64,000 bases of DNA from Bog-532 sp963720945. Its GTDB lineage: Bacteria > Actinomycetota > Actinomycetes > Streptosporangiales > Streptosporangiaceae. Below, one piece after another: positions 27,030-34,478 of this stretch (position 1 is the first letter of the stretch; every line of letters begins with the position of its first letter). Below the pieces are notes generated by a model that searched no databases, was not told where the DNA came from, and was given only the letters and a program-made list of their open reading frames with translations. The stretch is taken from contig CAVRHH010000029.1 in NCBI GenBank assembly GCA_963720945.1, positions 1,116,001-1,180,000 on the forward strand. The letters run 5' to 3'. Made by a program: the position numbers and the translations under genes.

Positions 27030-27653
27030 ATGATCACAGGACTGCGGGAGCGCCGGAAGCAGGAGGCCCGGCAGGCCATCTCCGGCATCGCGATGGCGAT
27101 GTTCGCGGCCAAGGGCTTCGACGAGGTGACGATCTCCCAGGTCGCCGACGCGGCCGGGGTGTCGAAGATGACCGTGACGAACTACTTCCCGCGCAAGGAA
27201 GACCTGGTCTTCGACCGGGCCGAAGTGATCATCCGCAGCCTGGCCGATGCCGCCGCCGCGCGCGCACCCGGCGAGAGCCTGCTCACGGCGATCCGCCGTG
27301 ACTACGCCGAGCGGATCGCCGCGGGCGACGTCACCCTCGGCCCGCCCACCGCGACGTTCGCCCGGATGGTCCGCAGCAGCCACGTACTCACCAGCCGCGG
27401 CCGGGAGATCGCCGACTTGACCGAGCAGGCGCTCGGTGACGCTGTCGCCGCCGAGACCGGCGTAGACGACCCGCAGCAGCGGATCGTGGCGGCCCAGCTC
27501 GCGTCGGTTCACCGGGTGCTGTTCGCGGAAGGCGCCACGCGCATCCTGGCCGGCCAGCCGCGCGACGAGATCTGCCAGGTGCTCGCGGCGGCCGCCCGCC
27601 GGGCCTTTGACCTGCTCGAGCCGTCCCTGGGCGGCCACGGCGCCAGGGCCTGA
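27030..27653 (+). CDS. TetR-family transcriptional repressor
   Basis: A 207-residue regulator. The N-terminal helix-turn-helix spans about residues 14-55, with the typical MFAAKGFDEVTISQVADAAG and MTVTNYFPRKEDL core; the remainder is the helical ligand-binding and dimer domain. By position it should repress the divergent DHA2 exporter and itself through the 30-bp dyad at 26962-26991, and release DNA on binding the exported compound. No ribosome site precedes the ATG and the -10 box is six bases away, so the mRNA is probably leaderless. Confidence 0.9.
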   Translation: MITGLRERRKQEARQAISGIAMAMFAAKGFDEVTISQVADAAGVSKMTVTNYFPRKEDLVFDRAEVIIRSLADAAAARAPGESLLTAIRRDYAERIAAGDVTLGPPTATFARMVRSSHVLTSRGREIADLTEQALGDAVAAETGVDDPQQRIVAAQLASVHRVLFAEGATRILAGQPRDEICQVLAAAARRAFDLLEPSLGGHGARA

Positions 27654-27755
27654 GCGGATCGGATGCGCCCCGGGGGTGAGCAAGCCGTCATGCCGGACGA
27701 AAGCACTGGGGTCCGCTTCCGCAAACCCCAGAGCTATGGCCGGTCTGCCGAGATA

Positions 27756-27819
27756 CTCGTGGGCGTTCTGCCGGTTACCTCGTGGGCGTTCTGCCGGAAG
27801 ATAAGTGGGCGGTCTGCCG
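27756..27819. repeat. Tandem 19-bp repeats, 23-bp period
   Basis: CTCGTGGGCGTTCTGCCGG occurs at 27756-27774 and again at 27779-27797; a diverged third copy GTGGGCGGTCTGCCG is at 27805-27819, and CGGTCTGCCGAGATA precedes the first. Spaced multiple end repeats of this kind occur at IS21-like transposon ends, but no transposase remains nearby, so that origin is a guess. Confidence 0.55.
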
Positions 27820-27830
27820 CCACTGGACGA

Positions 27831-27851
27831 ATTTGATGCATCAAATGCAAC
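27831..27851. repeat. Palindrome with TGCATCAAATGCAAC core
   Basis: ATTTGATGCATCAAAT (27831-27846) is a perfect 16-bp palindrome. The overlapping 15-mer TGCATCAAATGCAAC (27837-27851) recurs with one change, in inverted orientation, at 30772-30786 on the far side of the mobile remnant. It may be an attachment or regulator-binding site. Confidence 0.55.
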
Positions 27852-28027
27852 GAATGACGGCCGGATAACGCTCAGGAGGAGTGCAGCCATTCGGCCGCAC
27901 CCATCCTGAGCTGGGAATTCTTCTCTCTTAGTGATGTATTGATACTGGCGCACTTATTCGAGATGTGCGGTATTCCCTGGGTTGGGTCTGGCGCCGATCT
28001 GCCAGCTCATCTGGGGGAGCCGCCGCA

Positions 28028-28441
28028 TCATACGCGGACGACGACGATCCGCTCCGCTTTCGGCCGGTCTGGCTCCTCGACGAGCCTGTTCATGTCGTCC
28101 GGATCGCTGATGAGCAACACGATTGGGCGTTCCAGCCCGAGGGCTGTGGCAGCCACAACGGCATCGATGGCACACCTGTGGCCAGAAAGCCCGGTCGCCC
28201 CGAGCAGCTCGCCAGCTCGGCGTGCGATCTGGGCGGTCACTGGCACGATGGTGACTCTAGACAGCACACGGTGCACGGTCGCATCACGCGGGTCGCCTCG
28301 AAGTGTCTCGGTCAGGGTGATCGCACTGGCGGCGACTTGGGCGCGCCGAGCACGGGCACTGTCGAGATATGCACGGGTGCGGGCGTCACCAGCCGCCAGT
28401 TTTGAGACTCCCTCGCTGTCGAGGACGAGAGTCCCGCCCAC
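28028..28441 (-). CDS. PIN-domain (VapC-like) ribonuclease toxin
   Basis: A 137-residue PIN-domain protein. The acidic residues expected at the active site are present: Asp in TLVLDSEG near the start, Glu in TLTETLRG, Asp in CAIDAVVAATAL, and a terminal Asp pair in LISDPDDMNRL. VapC toxins of this kind cleave tRNA or rRNA when freed from their antitoxin. The GTG at 28441 is two bases after the antitoxin stop; a GTG at 28462 overlapping the antitoxin would add seven residues. The pair lies in the accessory region next to decayed integrase genes, as expected for a stabilisation module. Confidence 0.82.
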   Translation of the reverse strand: MGGTLVLDSEGVSKLAAGDARTRAYLDSARARRAQVAASAITLTETLRGDPRDATVHRVLSRVTIVPVTAQIARRAGELLGATGLSGHRCAIDAVVAATALGLERPIVLLISDPDDMNRLVEEPDRPKAERIVVVRV

Positions 28442-28443
28442 GA

Positions 28444-28920
28444 CTACTCGCTGTCCGGCCACGCGGCGCGCGCCTCTGCAAGGTACTCCTCAGGAACAGG
28501 CCCGTGCCCGGCGGTCAGCAACTCGGACAACTCGTCGAGCAAGTCAAGTTCGAGCTGGCGGGTAACTGCCTCGGTCACATACTGGCTGAACTTCCCCCGG
28601 CCAACGCGCAGCTGGACAGCGGCCGTGAGATCCTCCGGCATCGACACACTCACCTTGCGGGCCGGGCCGACGGCCCGCAGCGCCGACGGGTCGGCAGCAG
28701 CGAAGGACTCCAGAGCCCGCCGGGTGGCCTCCTGGAACTCTGGTGAAGCTAGAGCATTAGTGAATGCGCGCTGGTTATGGAGGATCGGCTTTAGATCAGC
28801 GAACGTCCTGGCCCACTGCGCCAATGCGGTATTCGAACCGAGTTCGCTGACCCGCTGAGCTATCTCGTGGAGACGTTCGGCCTGATCTTCCGTCTGGACC
28901 GGTTCTGCGCTCATATCCAT
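28444..28920 (-). CDS. Antitoxin with ribbon-helix-helix-like C-terminal half
   Basis: A 158-residue protein directly upstream of the PIN toxin gene. The N-terminal half is a long amphipathic helical region; the C-terminal half reads KVSVSMPEDLTAAVQLRVG then FSQYVTEAVTRQLEL, a pattern like the MetJ/Arc ribbon-helix-helix fold, and ends with an acidic tail EEYLAEARAAWPDSE that would bind the toxin active site. It should neutralise the toxin and repress the operon. A 13-bp inverted repeat just upstream of ATG 28920 is the likely operator. It is longer than most VapB proteins; the extra N-terminal half is unexplained. Confidence 0.75.
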   Translation of the reverse strand: MDMSAEPVQTEDQAERLHEIAQRVSELGSNTALAQWARTFADLKPILHNQRAFTNALASPEFQEATRRALESFAAADPSALRAVGPARKVSVSMPEDLTAAVQLRVGRGKFSQYVTEAVTRQLELDLLDELSELLTAGHGPVPEEYLAEARAAWPDSE

Positions 28921-28923
28921 ATG

Positions 28924-28936
28924 CTACCACTGGTAG
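28924..28936. promoter_or_regulatory. Probable operator of the PIN toxin-antitoxin operon
   Basis: CTACCACTGGTAG is a 6-1-6 perfect inverted repeat ending four bases before the antitoxin ATG. Its position suits autorepression by the antitoxin. Confidence 0.6.
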
Positions 28937-28939
28937 TAA

Positions 28940-29420
28940 ACCGGCCGGATGAAGGTCACCGGTCGGCTGTCCCGCCGTGTTCCGGCTGCTGGCACTGCGT
29001 TCGGCAACATAAACAGCCCAGTCGCGTTTGGCCCACTGGGACCAGCGTTCGGCGGTGCTGATGCTGATGCCGGTCAGGTCGGCCAGCACCGAGGCGGGCA
29101 GTTCGGCGGCAAGGGCCAGGCGGGCGGTGTTGCGGCCGGCGTGGGCGTCGATGCCGTAGCGGTGCAGACGGACGCCGAAGAGGATGTCCACGGCCGGGCG
29201 GGCCGGGCTCTGCCCCGAGGGCGGGATCTGCTCGGCCGGGGTGGTGACCAGGGCGTTGGGATGCTCCTTCAGGAGCATCAACCTCGCGCAGCGCCCGCCC
29301 GTAGTCCGTCCTAGCCGTGGCGAGGGTGCGCTGGGCGGCCGCAGTGTTCAGCCCTGGTACTGAGGTGACCAGGCAGGAGGTTACGCGAGCCCGCGACCCG
29401 CCATCCAGATTGGCTGTCAT
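28940..29420 (-). pseudogene. Third gene of an integrase cassette, internally deleted
   Basis: The ATG at 29420 overlaps the stop of the HTH gene (TGATG). It gives about 47 residues (MTANLDGG... ATARTDYGRALREV) and then loses frame. From about 29281 a different frame supplies a C-terminal piece: HRYGIDAHAGRNTARLALAA, ELPASVLADLTGISISTAER and WSQWAKRDWAVYVAERS. That piece matches the C-terminus of proteins encoded with actinobacterial tyrosine integrases. The middle, several hundred residues in intact relatives as I recall them, is missing. The 3' boundary is approximate and runs up to the antitoxin operator. Confidence 0.65.
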
Positions 29421-29746
29421 CACGAAAGGTCCGGGCGACGGATCGTGCTGCGCCGCACCGGTGGCGGCACTGCCCGGCCAGATTCGCCAGCCGCCTTGCG
29501 AACCTGCCGGCTGAGGACCTCGACCTCGATCAGGTCGTTGGGCTGGCAGTCCAGGATGTCGCACAACGCCGCCAGCGTGTCAGTTGACAGGCGCTGCGGG
29601 ACCTGGGTCACCAGCCGGTAGACCTGCTCACGGGACAGGTGGATGCCGCGCTCTGCCAGCGGCGGCACCAGATCCGAGGTCTGGAACAGGCCCTTCTCGG
29701 CCATCCGGAGTCGCAGGTGCCAACGGATACCCATCTTCTTCGTCAC
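29420..29746 (-). CDS. XRE/Cro-type helix-turn-helix protein of an integrase cassette
   Basis: A 108-residue Cro/C1-type regulator: HLRLRMAEKGLFQTSDLVPP then HLSREQVYRLVTQVPQRLST, TDTLAALCDILDCQPNDLIE, the last being the standard end of the YozG-like HTH_26 domain. The GTG start overlaps the integrase stop by four bases (GTGA), and its own stop overlaps the next start (TGATG). This tight integrase-HTH-third gene order is common in actinobacterial genomes. Unlike both neighbours it is intact, so it may still be expressed as a repressor. Confidence 0.8.
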   Translation of the reverse strand: MTKKMGIRWHLRLRMAEKGLFQTSDLVPPLAERGIHLSREQVYRLVTQVPQRLSTDTLAALCDILDCQPNDLIEVEVLSRQVRKAAGESGRAVPPPVRRSTIRRPDLS

Positions 29747-30260
29747 GGCTTCTCCCCCAGCCGGTCTGCGTAACGTTCGCGCAGTGTCTTGGTCAGGAGG
29801 CGGTTCCGGAACTCGTCCGACACACCCGTATAGATCGCGGTCGTGCTCGCATAGGAGTGGCCGGCCTGGTCCTGCGCGAACCGCTCAGGGTAGCCGAACT
29901 CGATCAGGTGCGTGATGTAGGAATGCCGCAGGCAGTGCAAATCCAGCACCGGATCCAGCCCGGCCGCGTTGCGCGCCTCCTCGAACGCCTCGTTGATCGC
30001 CCGCCGGGACAGGCGGCCACGCCGCTCGGTCACCCACAGCGCCGGAAGATTCCCGGGAGATTCGTGAACGCGGCGAACCGCCACACCAGCTCCAGCCTCG
30101 GCTCGATCGTGTTGACCTTCAAGAACCTGGCACGCTGTTGCGTAGCCCACCCCGCCAGCATCGCTTCGAATACCGCCGAGGCCGGGTCAAGATGCAGCAC
30201 TCCGTCCGCCAGCATCAGATGCGCAACCCCAGGAAGAGCCGTCACGCGAAGATCACTCAC
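29743..30260 (-). pseudogene. Tyrosine integrase with internal deletion
   Basis: The GTG at 30260 begins an N-terminal SAM-like segment (VLHLDPASAVFEAMLAGW, then EPRLELVWRFAAFTN) of a tyrosine recombinase. It then runs out of frame into the C-terminal catalytic part: LDLHCLRHSYITHLIEFGYP, then QDQAGHSYASTTAIYTGVSD. These carry the His-x-x-Arg and the terminal His and Tyr nucleophile. About 200 residues with the first catalytic Arg are missing. The junction near 30045-30060 has short repeated sequence (AATCTCCCGGGAATCTTCCG), consistent with slippage or recombination. Not functional. Confidence 0.8.
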
Positions 30261-30261
30261 G

Positions 30262-30282
30262 ATGTTGCATCTAACACAACAT
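30262..30282. promoter_or_regulatory. Inverted repeat at the integrase cassette start
   Basis: ATGTTG and CAACAT arms (30262-30267 and 30277-30282) with nine bases between them sit immediately upstream of the integrase start. The left part GATGTTGCATCT (30261-30272) is repeated exactly at 30769-30780. The cassette HTH protein could bind here. Confidence 0.45.
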
Positions 30283-30426
30283 TGATGCTTTACGTCAAGC
30301 GCGAGCCTGTACTTTGCCTTAAGGAAGGCACTTTCGCTGGCCGCCCGGCTCAGGCGACAGCACGCGGCAGACGATTGCAGGCCCCTGCCGGTGCGGCAGC
30401 AGTACAAGCTTTAGGGTGTTAGGAGC

Positions 30427-30457
30427 GGGACGGGGGTGGTTTCGGCATCCCCGTCCC
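30427..30457 (-). terminator. Terminator of the 57-residue protein gene
   Basis: GGGACGGGG (30427-30435) pairs with CCCCGTCCC (30449-30457), a 9-bp GC stem eight bases after the stop of the small gene. No T-run. Confidence 0.6.
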
Positions 30458-30465
30458 GGCCCGCC

Positions 30466-30639
30466 TTACTTCTTGTCAGGGTGTTCCTTGCGGACACCCT
30501 TGAACGGCTCGCCGTCGGACTTCACGTCCAGGAACAGGCCAGTCTCGCTATCCCGCTTGACCCAGCCAACAGGTGTCTTCACCTGCGAACGGTCCCTGAC
30601 AGCACCCTCGCGATAGCCCTTACCAGTGTTCTTCGCCAC
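30466..30639 (-). CDS. Small basic KGYR-type conserved protein
   Basis: A 57-residue Lys/Arg-rich protein beginning MAKNTGKGYREGAVRDRSQV and ending KGVRKEHPDKK. The middle (GWVKRDSETGLFLDVKSDG) has a WVKRD...TG.F...K pattern that I recall from short conserved actinobacterial proteins of unknown function, often several per genome. The GTG start has GGGGAGG nine bases upstream and a terminator follows. The size and charge suggest nucleic-acid or ribosome association, an inference only. It lies between two copies of GATGTTGCATCT, so it may be cargo of the adjacent mobile remnant. A plus-strand frame over it is a shadow. Confidence 0.8.
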   Translation of the reverse strand: MAKNTGKGYREGAVRDRSQVKTPVGWVKRDSETGLFLDVKSDGEPFKGVRKEHPDKK

Positions 30640-30716
30640 TCTTCATCACCTCCCCTCTTGTTGGGCACGGGGATCGTCCGGCTGTTAAGCCGGAGAGCAG
30701 CCGCTGCGCCCATCTC

Positions 30717-30750
30717 GGTGAGGAGCCGACAGCAAGATCGGCTCCTCACC
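30717..30750 (-). terminator. Terminator of nrdJ
   Basis: A perfect 13-bp stem (30717-30729 with 30738-30750) and an 8-base loop lie 50 bases after the nrdJ stop. No T-run follows, as usual for this group. Confidence 0.75.
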
Positions 30751-30771
30751 GCGTACGCGGCAAACTCGGAT

Positions 30772-30788
30772 GTTGCATCTGATGCAAT
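30772..30788. repeat. Second copy of the TGCATCARATGCAAC-type dyad
   Basis: TTGCAT and ATGCAA arms surround CTG at 30773-30787. On the minus strand the sequence reads TGCATCAGATGCAAC, one base different from 27837-27851. It lies between nrdJ and its terminator. Confidence 0.5.
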
Positions 30789-30799
30789 ACCGCTCACTT

Positions 30800-33658
30800 T
30801 CAGCTGCAGCCGCTGGTGGAGCCGCAACCTTCGCAGACGTAGCAGCTGCCGGCCGGGCGCATCTTGGTGCCGCAGGTGAGGCACAGCGGCGCGTCGGCGG
30901 TGCGGCCCTGGTGGGACTCGAGCAGCTCGATCGAGCTGTGCGCGCCGGTTTCGGCCGAGGGCGCGGCCGGGCGCGCGTGGGCCTCTGGCTCGTGCCGCTC
31001 CGGGTGGGCCGGCTCGACTGGAGCCGACTGGGCCAGTTCCTCGGGGTCGACCTCCTCGGCGAGCGCGCTGGGGTCCTCGCCGGCGAGCTGGGCGCTCCGC
31101 TCGGCCGCCGACAGGATGCTCATCTCCGCGCGCTGGTCGTACGGCAGGTGATCAAGGGCCAGCCGCCGGAAGATGTAGTCCATCACCGAGCTGGCGATCC
31201 GGACGTCCGGGTCATCGGTGAGACCGGCCGGCTCGAACCGCATGTTGGTGAACTTGGCAACGTAGGACTCCAGCGGAATGCCGTACTGCAGGCCGACGGA
31301 GATGGCGATCGAGAAGGCGTCCATCACGCCGGCCAGCGTGGACCCCTGCTTGCCGAGCTTGAGGAAGACCTCACCCACACCGTCATCGGGGTAGTTCGAG
31401 ACGGTCATGTAGCCCTCGGCGCCAGCCACGGAGAACTTGGTGACCGTAGCGGGGCGCTGGCGCGGCAGCTTCCGGCGGACCGGCCGGTGCACGGCCGGGT
31501 CCGCCGGGATGGCGGCTTCCTCCTGCTCCGTACTCGCGGCCTTGTTCTTCGAGGCCGAGAGGGGCTGGCCCACCTTGCAGTTGTCGCGGTAGATCGCGAG
31601 CGCCTTCAGGCCGAGCTTCCAGCCCTCGAAGTAGATCTTCTCGATGTCCTCGACCGTCGCAGTCTCCGGCATGTTGACGGTCTTGCTGATCGCGCCGCTG
31701 AGGTGCGGCTGGACGGCGGCCATCATCCGGACGTGCCCCATGGGGCTGATGGCCCGCTCCCCCATCGCGCAGTCAAAGACCTCGTAGTGCGCGAGCTTGA
31801 GGCCGGGAGCATCCACCACGTGACCGTGCTCGGCGATGTACTCGGTGATCGCCTCGATCTGCTCCGGCTGGTAGCCGAGGTTCTTGAGGGCACGCGGCAC
31901 GGTCTGGTTGACGATCTGCATCGAGCCGCCGCCGACCAGCTTCTTGAACTTCACCAGGGCCAGGTCGGGCTCGATGCCGGTGGTGTCGCAGTCCATCATC
32001 AGGCCGATGGTCCCGGTGGGCGCGAGCAGGCTCGCCTGGGCGTTGCGGTACCCGTTCGCCTCGCCGATCCGGAGGCAGTCCTGCCAGGTGGTCAGGGCGT
32101 CGGCGAGGATCGCGCGGTCCATCGCGCCGATCGTCCGGACCTGATCGCTGGCGTCGGCGTGCTTGCGCATGACCCGCTTGTGGGCGACCGCGTTGCGCTC
32201 GTAGCCGTCGTACGGCCCGACCACTCCGGCCAGCTCGGCGGAACGCTTGTAGGCCGTACCGGTCATCAGCGACGTAATAGCGGCCGCGATGGCCCGGCCG
32301 CCGGCCGAGTCATAGGCGTGCCCGGTCGCCATCAGCAGCGCGCCGAGGTTGGCGTACCCGATGCCGAGCTGGCGGTAGGCCCGCGTCGTCTCGGCGATCT
32401 TCTCGGTCGGGAAATCCGCGAAGGAGATGGAGATGTCCATCGCGGTGATAATCAGCTCGGTGACCTGGCGGAAGCGCTCCGTGTCGAACGTGTCGTCCTC
32501 GCGGAGGAACTTCAGCAAGTTGATGCTGGCGAGGTTGCAGGACGAATTGTCCAGGTGCACGTATTCCGAGCAAGGGTTGCTCGCGGTGATCCGGCCGGAC
32601 TCCGGGCAGGTGTGCCAGTCGTTGATGGTGCCGTCGTACTGGATGCCCGGGTCGGCGCAGTCCCAGGCCGCCTGGGCCATCGTGCGCAGCAGCCCCTTGG
32701 CCCCGACCCGGCTGATCACCTCGCCGGTCCTGCGGGCCAGCAGGTCGAAGTCGCCGTCGTCCTCCACGGCCCGCATGAACTCATCAGACACGCGGACGGA
32801 GTTGTTGGCGTTCTGGTACTGGACGCTCACGATGTCCTTGCCACCGAGGTCCACATCGAAGCCTGCGTCGCGGAGGATGCGCACCTTCTCTTCCTCGCGC
32901 GCCTTGGTCGCGATGAACTCCTCGACGTCCGGGTGATCGACGTCGAGGACCACCATCTTCGCGGCGCGGCGGGTGGCGCCGCCCGACTTGATGGTGCCCG
33001 CCGACGCGTCAGCCCCGCGCATGAAGGACACCGGGCCGCTGGCCGTTCCGCCGGAGCTGAGCAGCTCCTTGCTGGACCGCAGCCGGGACAGGTTCACCCC
33101 GGCGCCGGAGCCGCCCTTGAAGATCAGGCCCTCCTCCTTGTACCAGTCAAGGATGGAGTCCATCGTGTCGTCGACGGCCAGGATGAAGCACGCGGATACC
33201 TGCTGCGGCGACGGCGTGCCGACGTTGAACCAGACCGGCGAGTTGAAGCTGAAGACCTGGTGAATCAGGGCGTACTTGAGCTCGTGCTCGAATACTTCAG
33301 CGTCGGCGTCCGAGGCGAAGTAACCGTGCTTCCGGCCCGTTTCCAGGTACACGCCGACCACCCGGTCGACCAGCTGCCTCAGGCTCCATTCGCGCTGCGG
33401 GGTCCCCACCGCACCGCGGAAGTACTTGGTCGTGACGATGTTGACCGCATTGAGCGACCAGAAGTCGGGAAACTCGACGCCGCGCTGCTCGAAGTTGACG
33501 GTCCCGTCGCGCCAGTTCATCATGACGACGTCCCGGCGTTCCCACGTCACCTCGTCGTAGGGATGAACACCCTTGGTGGTGTGGATCCGGCTCATCCTGA
33601 GCCCCTTGCGCGCGTTCTTGCCCCGCGAAGCAGCGGCCCCGCTCACCGTCTCCGTCAT
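30800..33658 (-). CDS. nrdJ: Adenosylcobalamin-dependent (class II) ribonucleotide reductase
   Basis: A 952-residue class II reductase that makes dNTPs from NDPs with B12 and without oxygen. The active-site barrel shows SACFILAVDD, FKGGSGAGVNLS, the NPCSEY finger-loop motif with catalytic Cys and Glu, and later GTIGLMMDCDTTGIEPDLAL. A C-terminal cysteine cluster (CLTCGTKM, CYVCEGCG) forms the zinc ribbon and redox tail that is recharged by thioredoxin. ATG 33658 is chosen because AAGGGGG precedes it; upstream in-frame codons are not needed. It follows nrdR by 90 bases, the standard actinobacterial operon, and the paired NrdR boxes upstream of nrdR should control both. Confidence 0.97.
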   Translation of the reverse strand: MTETVSGAAASRGKNARKGLRMSRIHTTKGVHPYDEVTWERRDVVMMNWRDGTVNFEQRGVEFPDFWSLNAVNIVTTKYFRGAVGTPQREWSLRQLVDRVVGVYLETGRKHGYFASDADAEVFEHELKYALIHQVFSFNSPVWFNVGTPSPQQVSACFILAVDDTMDSILDWYKEEGLIFKGGSGAGVNLSRLRSSKELLSSGGTASGPVSFMRGADASAGTIKSGGATRRAAKMVVLDVDHPDVEEFIATKAREEEKVRILRDAGFDVDLGGKDIVSVQYQNANNSVRVSDEFMRAVEDDGDFDLLARRTGEVISRVGAKGLLRTMAQAAWDCADPGIQYDGTINDWHTCPESGRITASNPCSEYVHLDNSSCNLASINLLKFLREDDTFDTERFRQVTELIITAMDISISFADFPTEKIAETTRAYRQLGIGYANLGALLMATGHAYDSAGGRAIAAAITSLMTGTAYKRSAELAGVVGPYDGYERNAVAHKRVMRKHADASDQVRTIGAMDRAILADALTTWQDCLRIGEANGYRNAQASLLAPTGTIGLMMDCDTTGIEPDLALVKFKKLVGGGSMQIVNQTVPRALKNLGYQPEQIEAITEYIAEHGHVVDAPGLKLAHYEVFDCAMGERAISPMGHVRMMAAVQPHLSGAISKTVNMPETATVEDIEKIYFEGWKLGLKALAIYRDNCKVGQPLSASKNKAASTEQEEAAIPADPAVHRPVRRKLPRQRPATVTKFSVAGAEGYMTVSNYPDDGVGEVFLKLGKQGSTLAGVMDAFSIAISVGLQYGIPLESYVAKFTNMRFEPAGLTDDPDVRIASSVMDYIFRRLALDHLPYDQRAEMSILSAAERSAQLAGEDPSALAEEVDPEELAQSAPVEPAHPERHEPEAHARPAAPSAETGAHSSIELLESHQGRTADAPLCLTCGTKMRPAGSCYVCEGCGSTSGCS

Positions 33659-33748
33659 GCCAAAGCCCCCTTCTGCGGCCTCGCCCGGGCCGCTCATGCC
33701 TTATTAGGTCGTTTCCAGCGATCAACTGCGGTGGCGCACCGGCCGCGG

Positions 33749-34258
33749 CTACGGCGCCGGCTTCTCCTCTGCCTGCCTGGCTTCGTGCGGCATGGCCTCG
33801 TGCGGCGGATCAGTCCGCTCGTCGCGCAGCGCCTCGATTTCCTTCTCAAAGTCCGCGAGCGATTCAAATCCCCGGTACACGGAGGCGAAGCGCAGGTACG
33901 CAACCTCGTCCAGCTCGCGCAGCGGGCCCAGGATGGCCAGGCCGACCTCGTGGGAGGGAATCTCGGCGCAGCCCCGGGACCTGATCGCTTCCTCGACGCG
34001 CTGGGCCAGGATCGCCAGCTGGTCTTCGTCGGCCGGGCGGCCCTGGCAGGCGCGCCGGACACCGCGGACGATCTTGTCGCGGACGAAGGGCTCCGTCACC
34101 CCGCTCCGCTTCGCCACCATCAGGATCACTGTCTCCTGAGTGGTAAAACGCTTTCCGCACTCCGGGCATGCCCGCCGGCGGCGGATCGCCACGCCATCAT
34201 CGGCGGTGCGGCTGTCGATCACCCGGCTGTCTGGATGCCTGCAGAAGGGACAGTGCAC
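33749..34258 (-). CDS. nrdR: Transcriptional repressor NrdR
   Basis: A 169-residue regulator of ribonucleotide reductase genes. The N-terminal zinc ribbon has CPFC and CPECGKRF pairs, followed by an ATP-cone domain (residues about 48-135) that senses ATP/dATP. A variable basic and acidic tail closes it. The GTG start has a full GGAGGTGATC ribosome site; the open frame upstream of it is not coding. First gene of the nrdR-nrdJ operon. Two NrdR-box-like sites lie 50-95 bases upstream, so it likely represses its own operon when dATP is high. Confidence 0.96.
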   Translation of the reverse strand: MHCPFCRHPDSRVIDSRTADDGVAIRRRRACPECGKRFTTQETVILMVAKRSGVTEPFVRDKIVRGVRRACQGRPADEDQLAILAQRVEEAIRSRGCAEIPSHEVGLAILGPLRELDEVAYLRFASVYRGFESLADFEKEIEALRDERTDPPHEAMPHEARQAEEKPAP

Positions 34259-34305
34259 GCGATCACCTCCTCGCCGGCCAGTTAGCCCGTTCCCAAACCG
34301 GGGAC

Positions 34306-34353
34306 CCACTAGTACTGGATGAAACACATCCGTGTAACTACTAGATGTTGTGG
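34306..34353 (-). promoter_or_regulatory. Candidate pair of NrdR boxes upstream of nrdR
   Basis: On the minus strand CCACAACATCTAGTAG (34338-34353) agrees at about 11 of 16 positions with the ACACWATATATWGTGT-type NrdR box, and a weaker site (34306-34321, ending TAGTGG) starts 32 bases further on. That spacing of about three helical turns is what NrdR pairs normally show. Confidence 0.5.
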
Positions 34354-34478
34354 TTACGGTAGACCACGCGGCCGCTCGTCGCAAGTGTCAAACCAGTGTG
34401 TCCTGAAACCGCCGGCCACGCTGGAGCACTCGCACCCCGGCCGGCGTGCCACGTGCCGTCCGCGGCCGGGTGAGGTCC

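Larger units (their letters stand above)
27654..28027. other. Repeat-bearing intergenic stretch
   Basis: The 374 bases between tetR and the PIN gene hold no gene. They contain near-direct repeats at 27756-27819 and a 16-bp palindrome at 27831-27846, described separately, and mark the left border of the accessory region. Confidence 0.5.

Noticed and set aside
30770..34285. A 1171-residue plus-strand ORF opposite nrdJ and nrdR
   Set aside because: Same antisense effect; nrdJ and nrdR are unmistakable on the minus strand.
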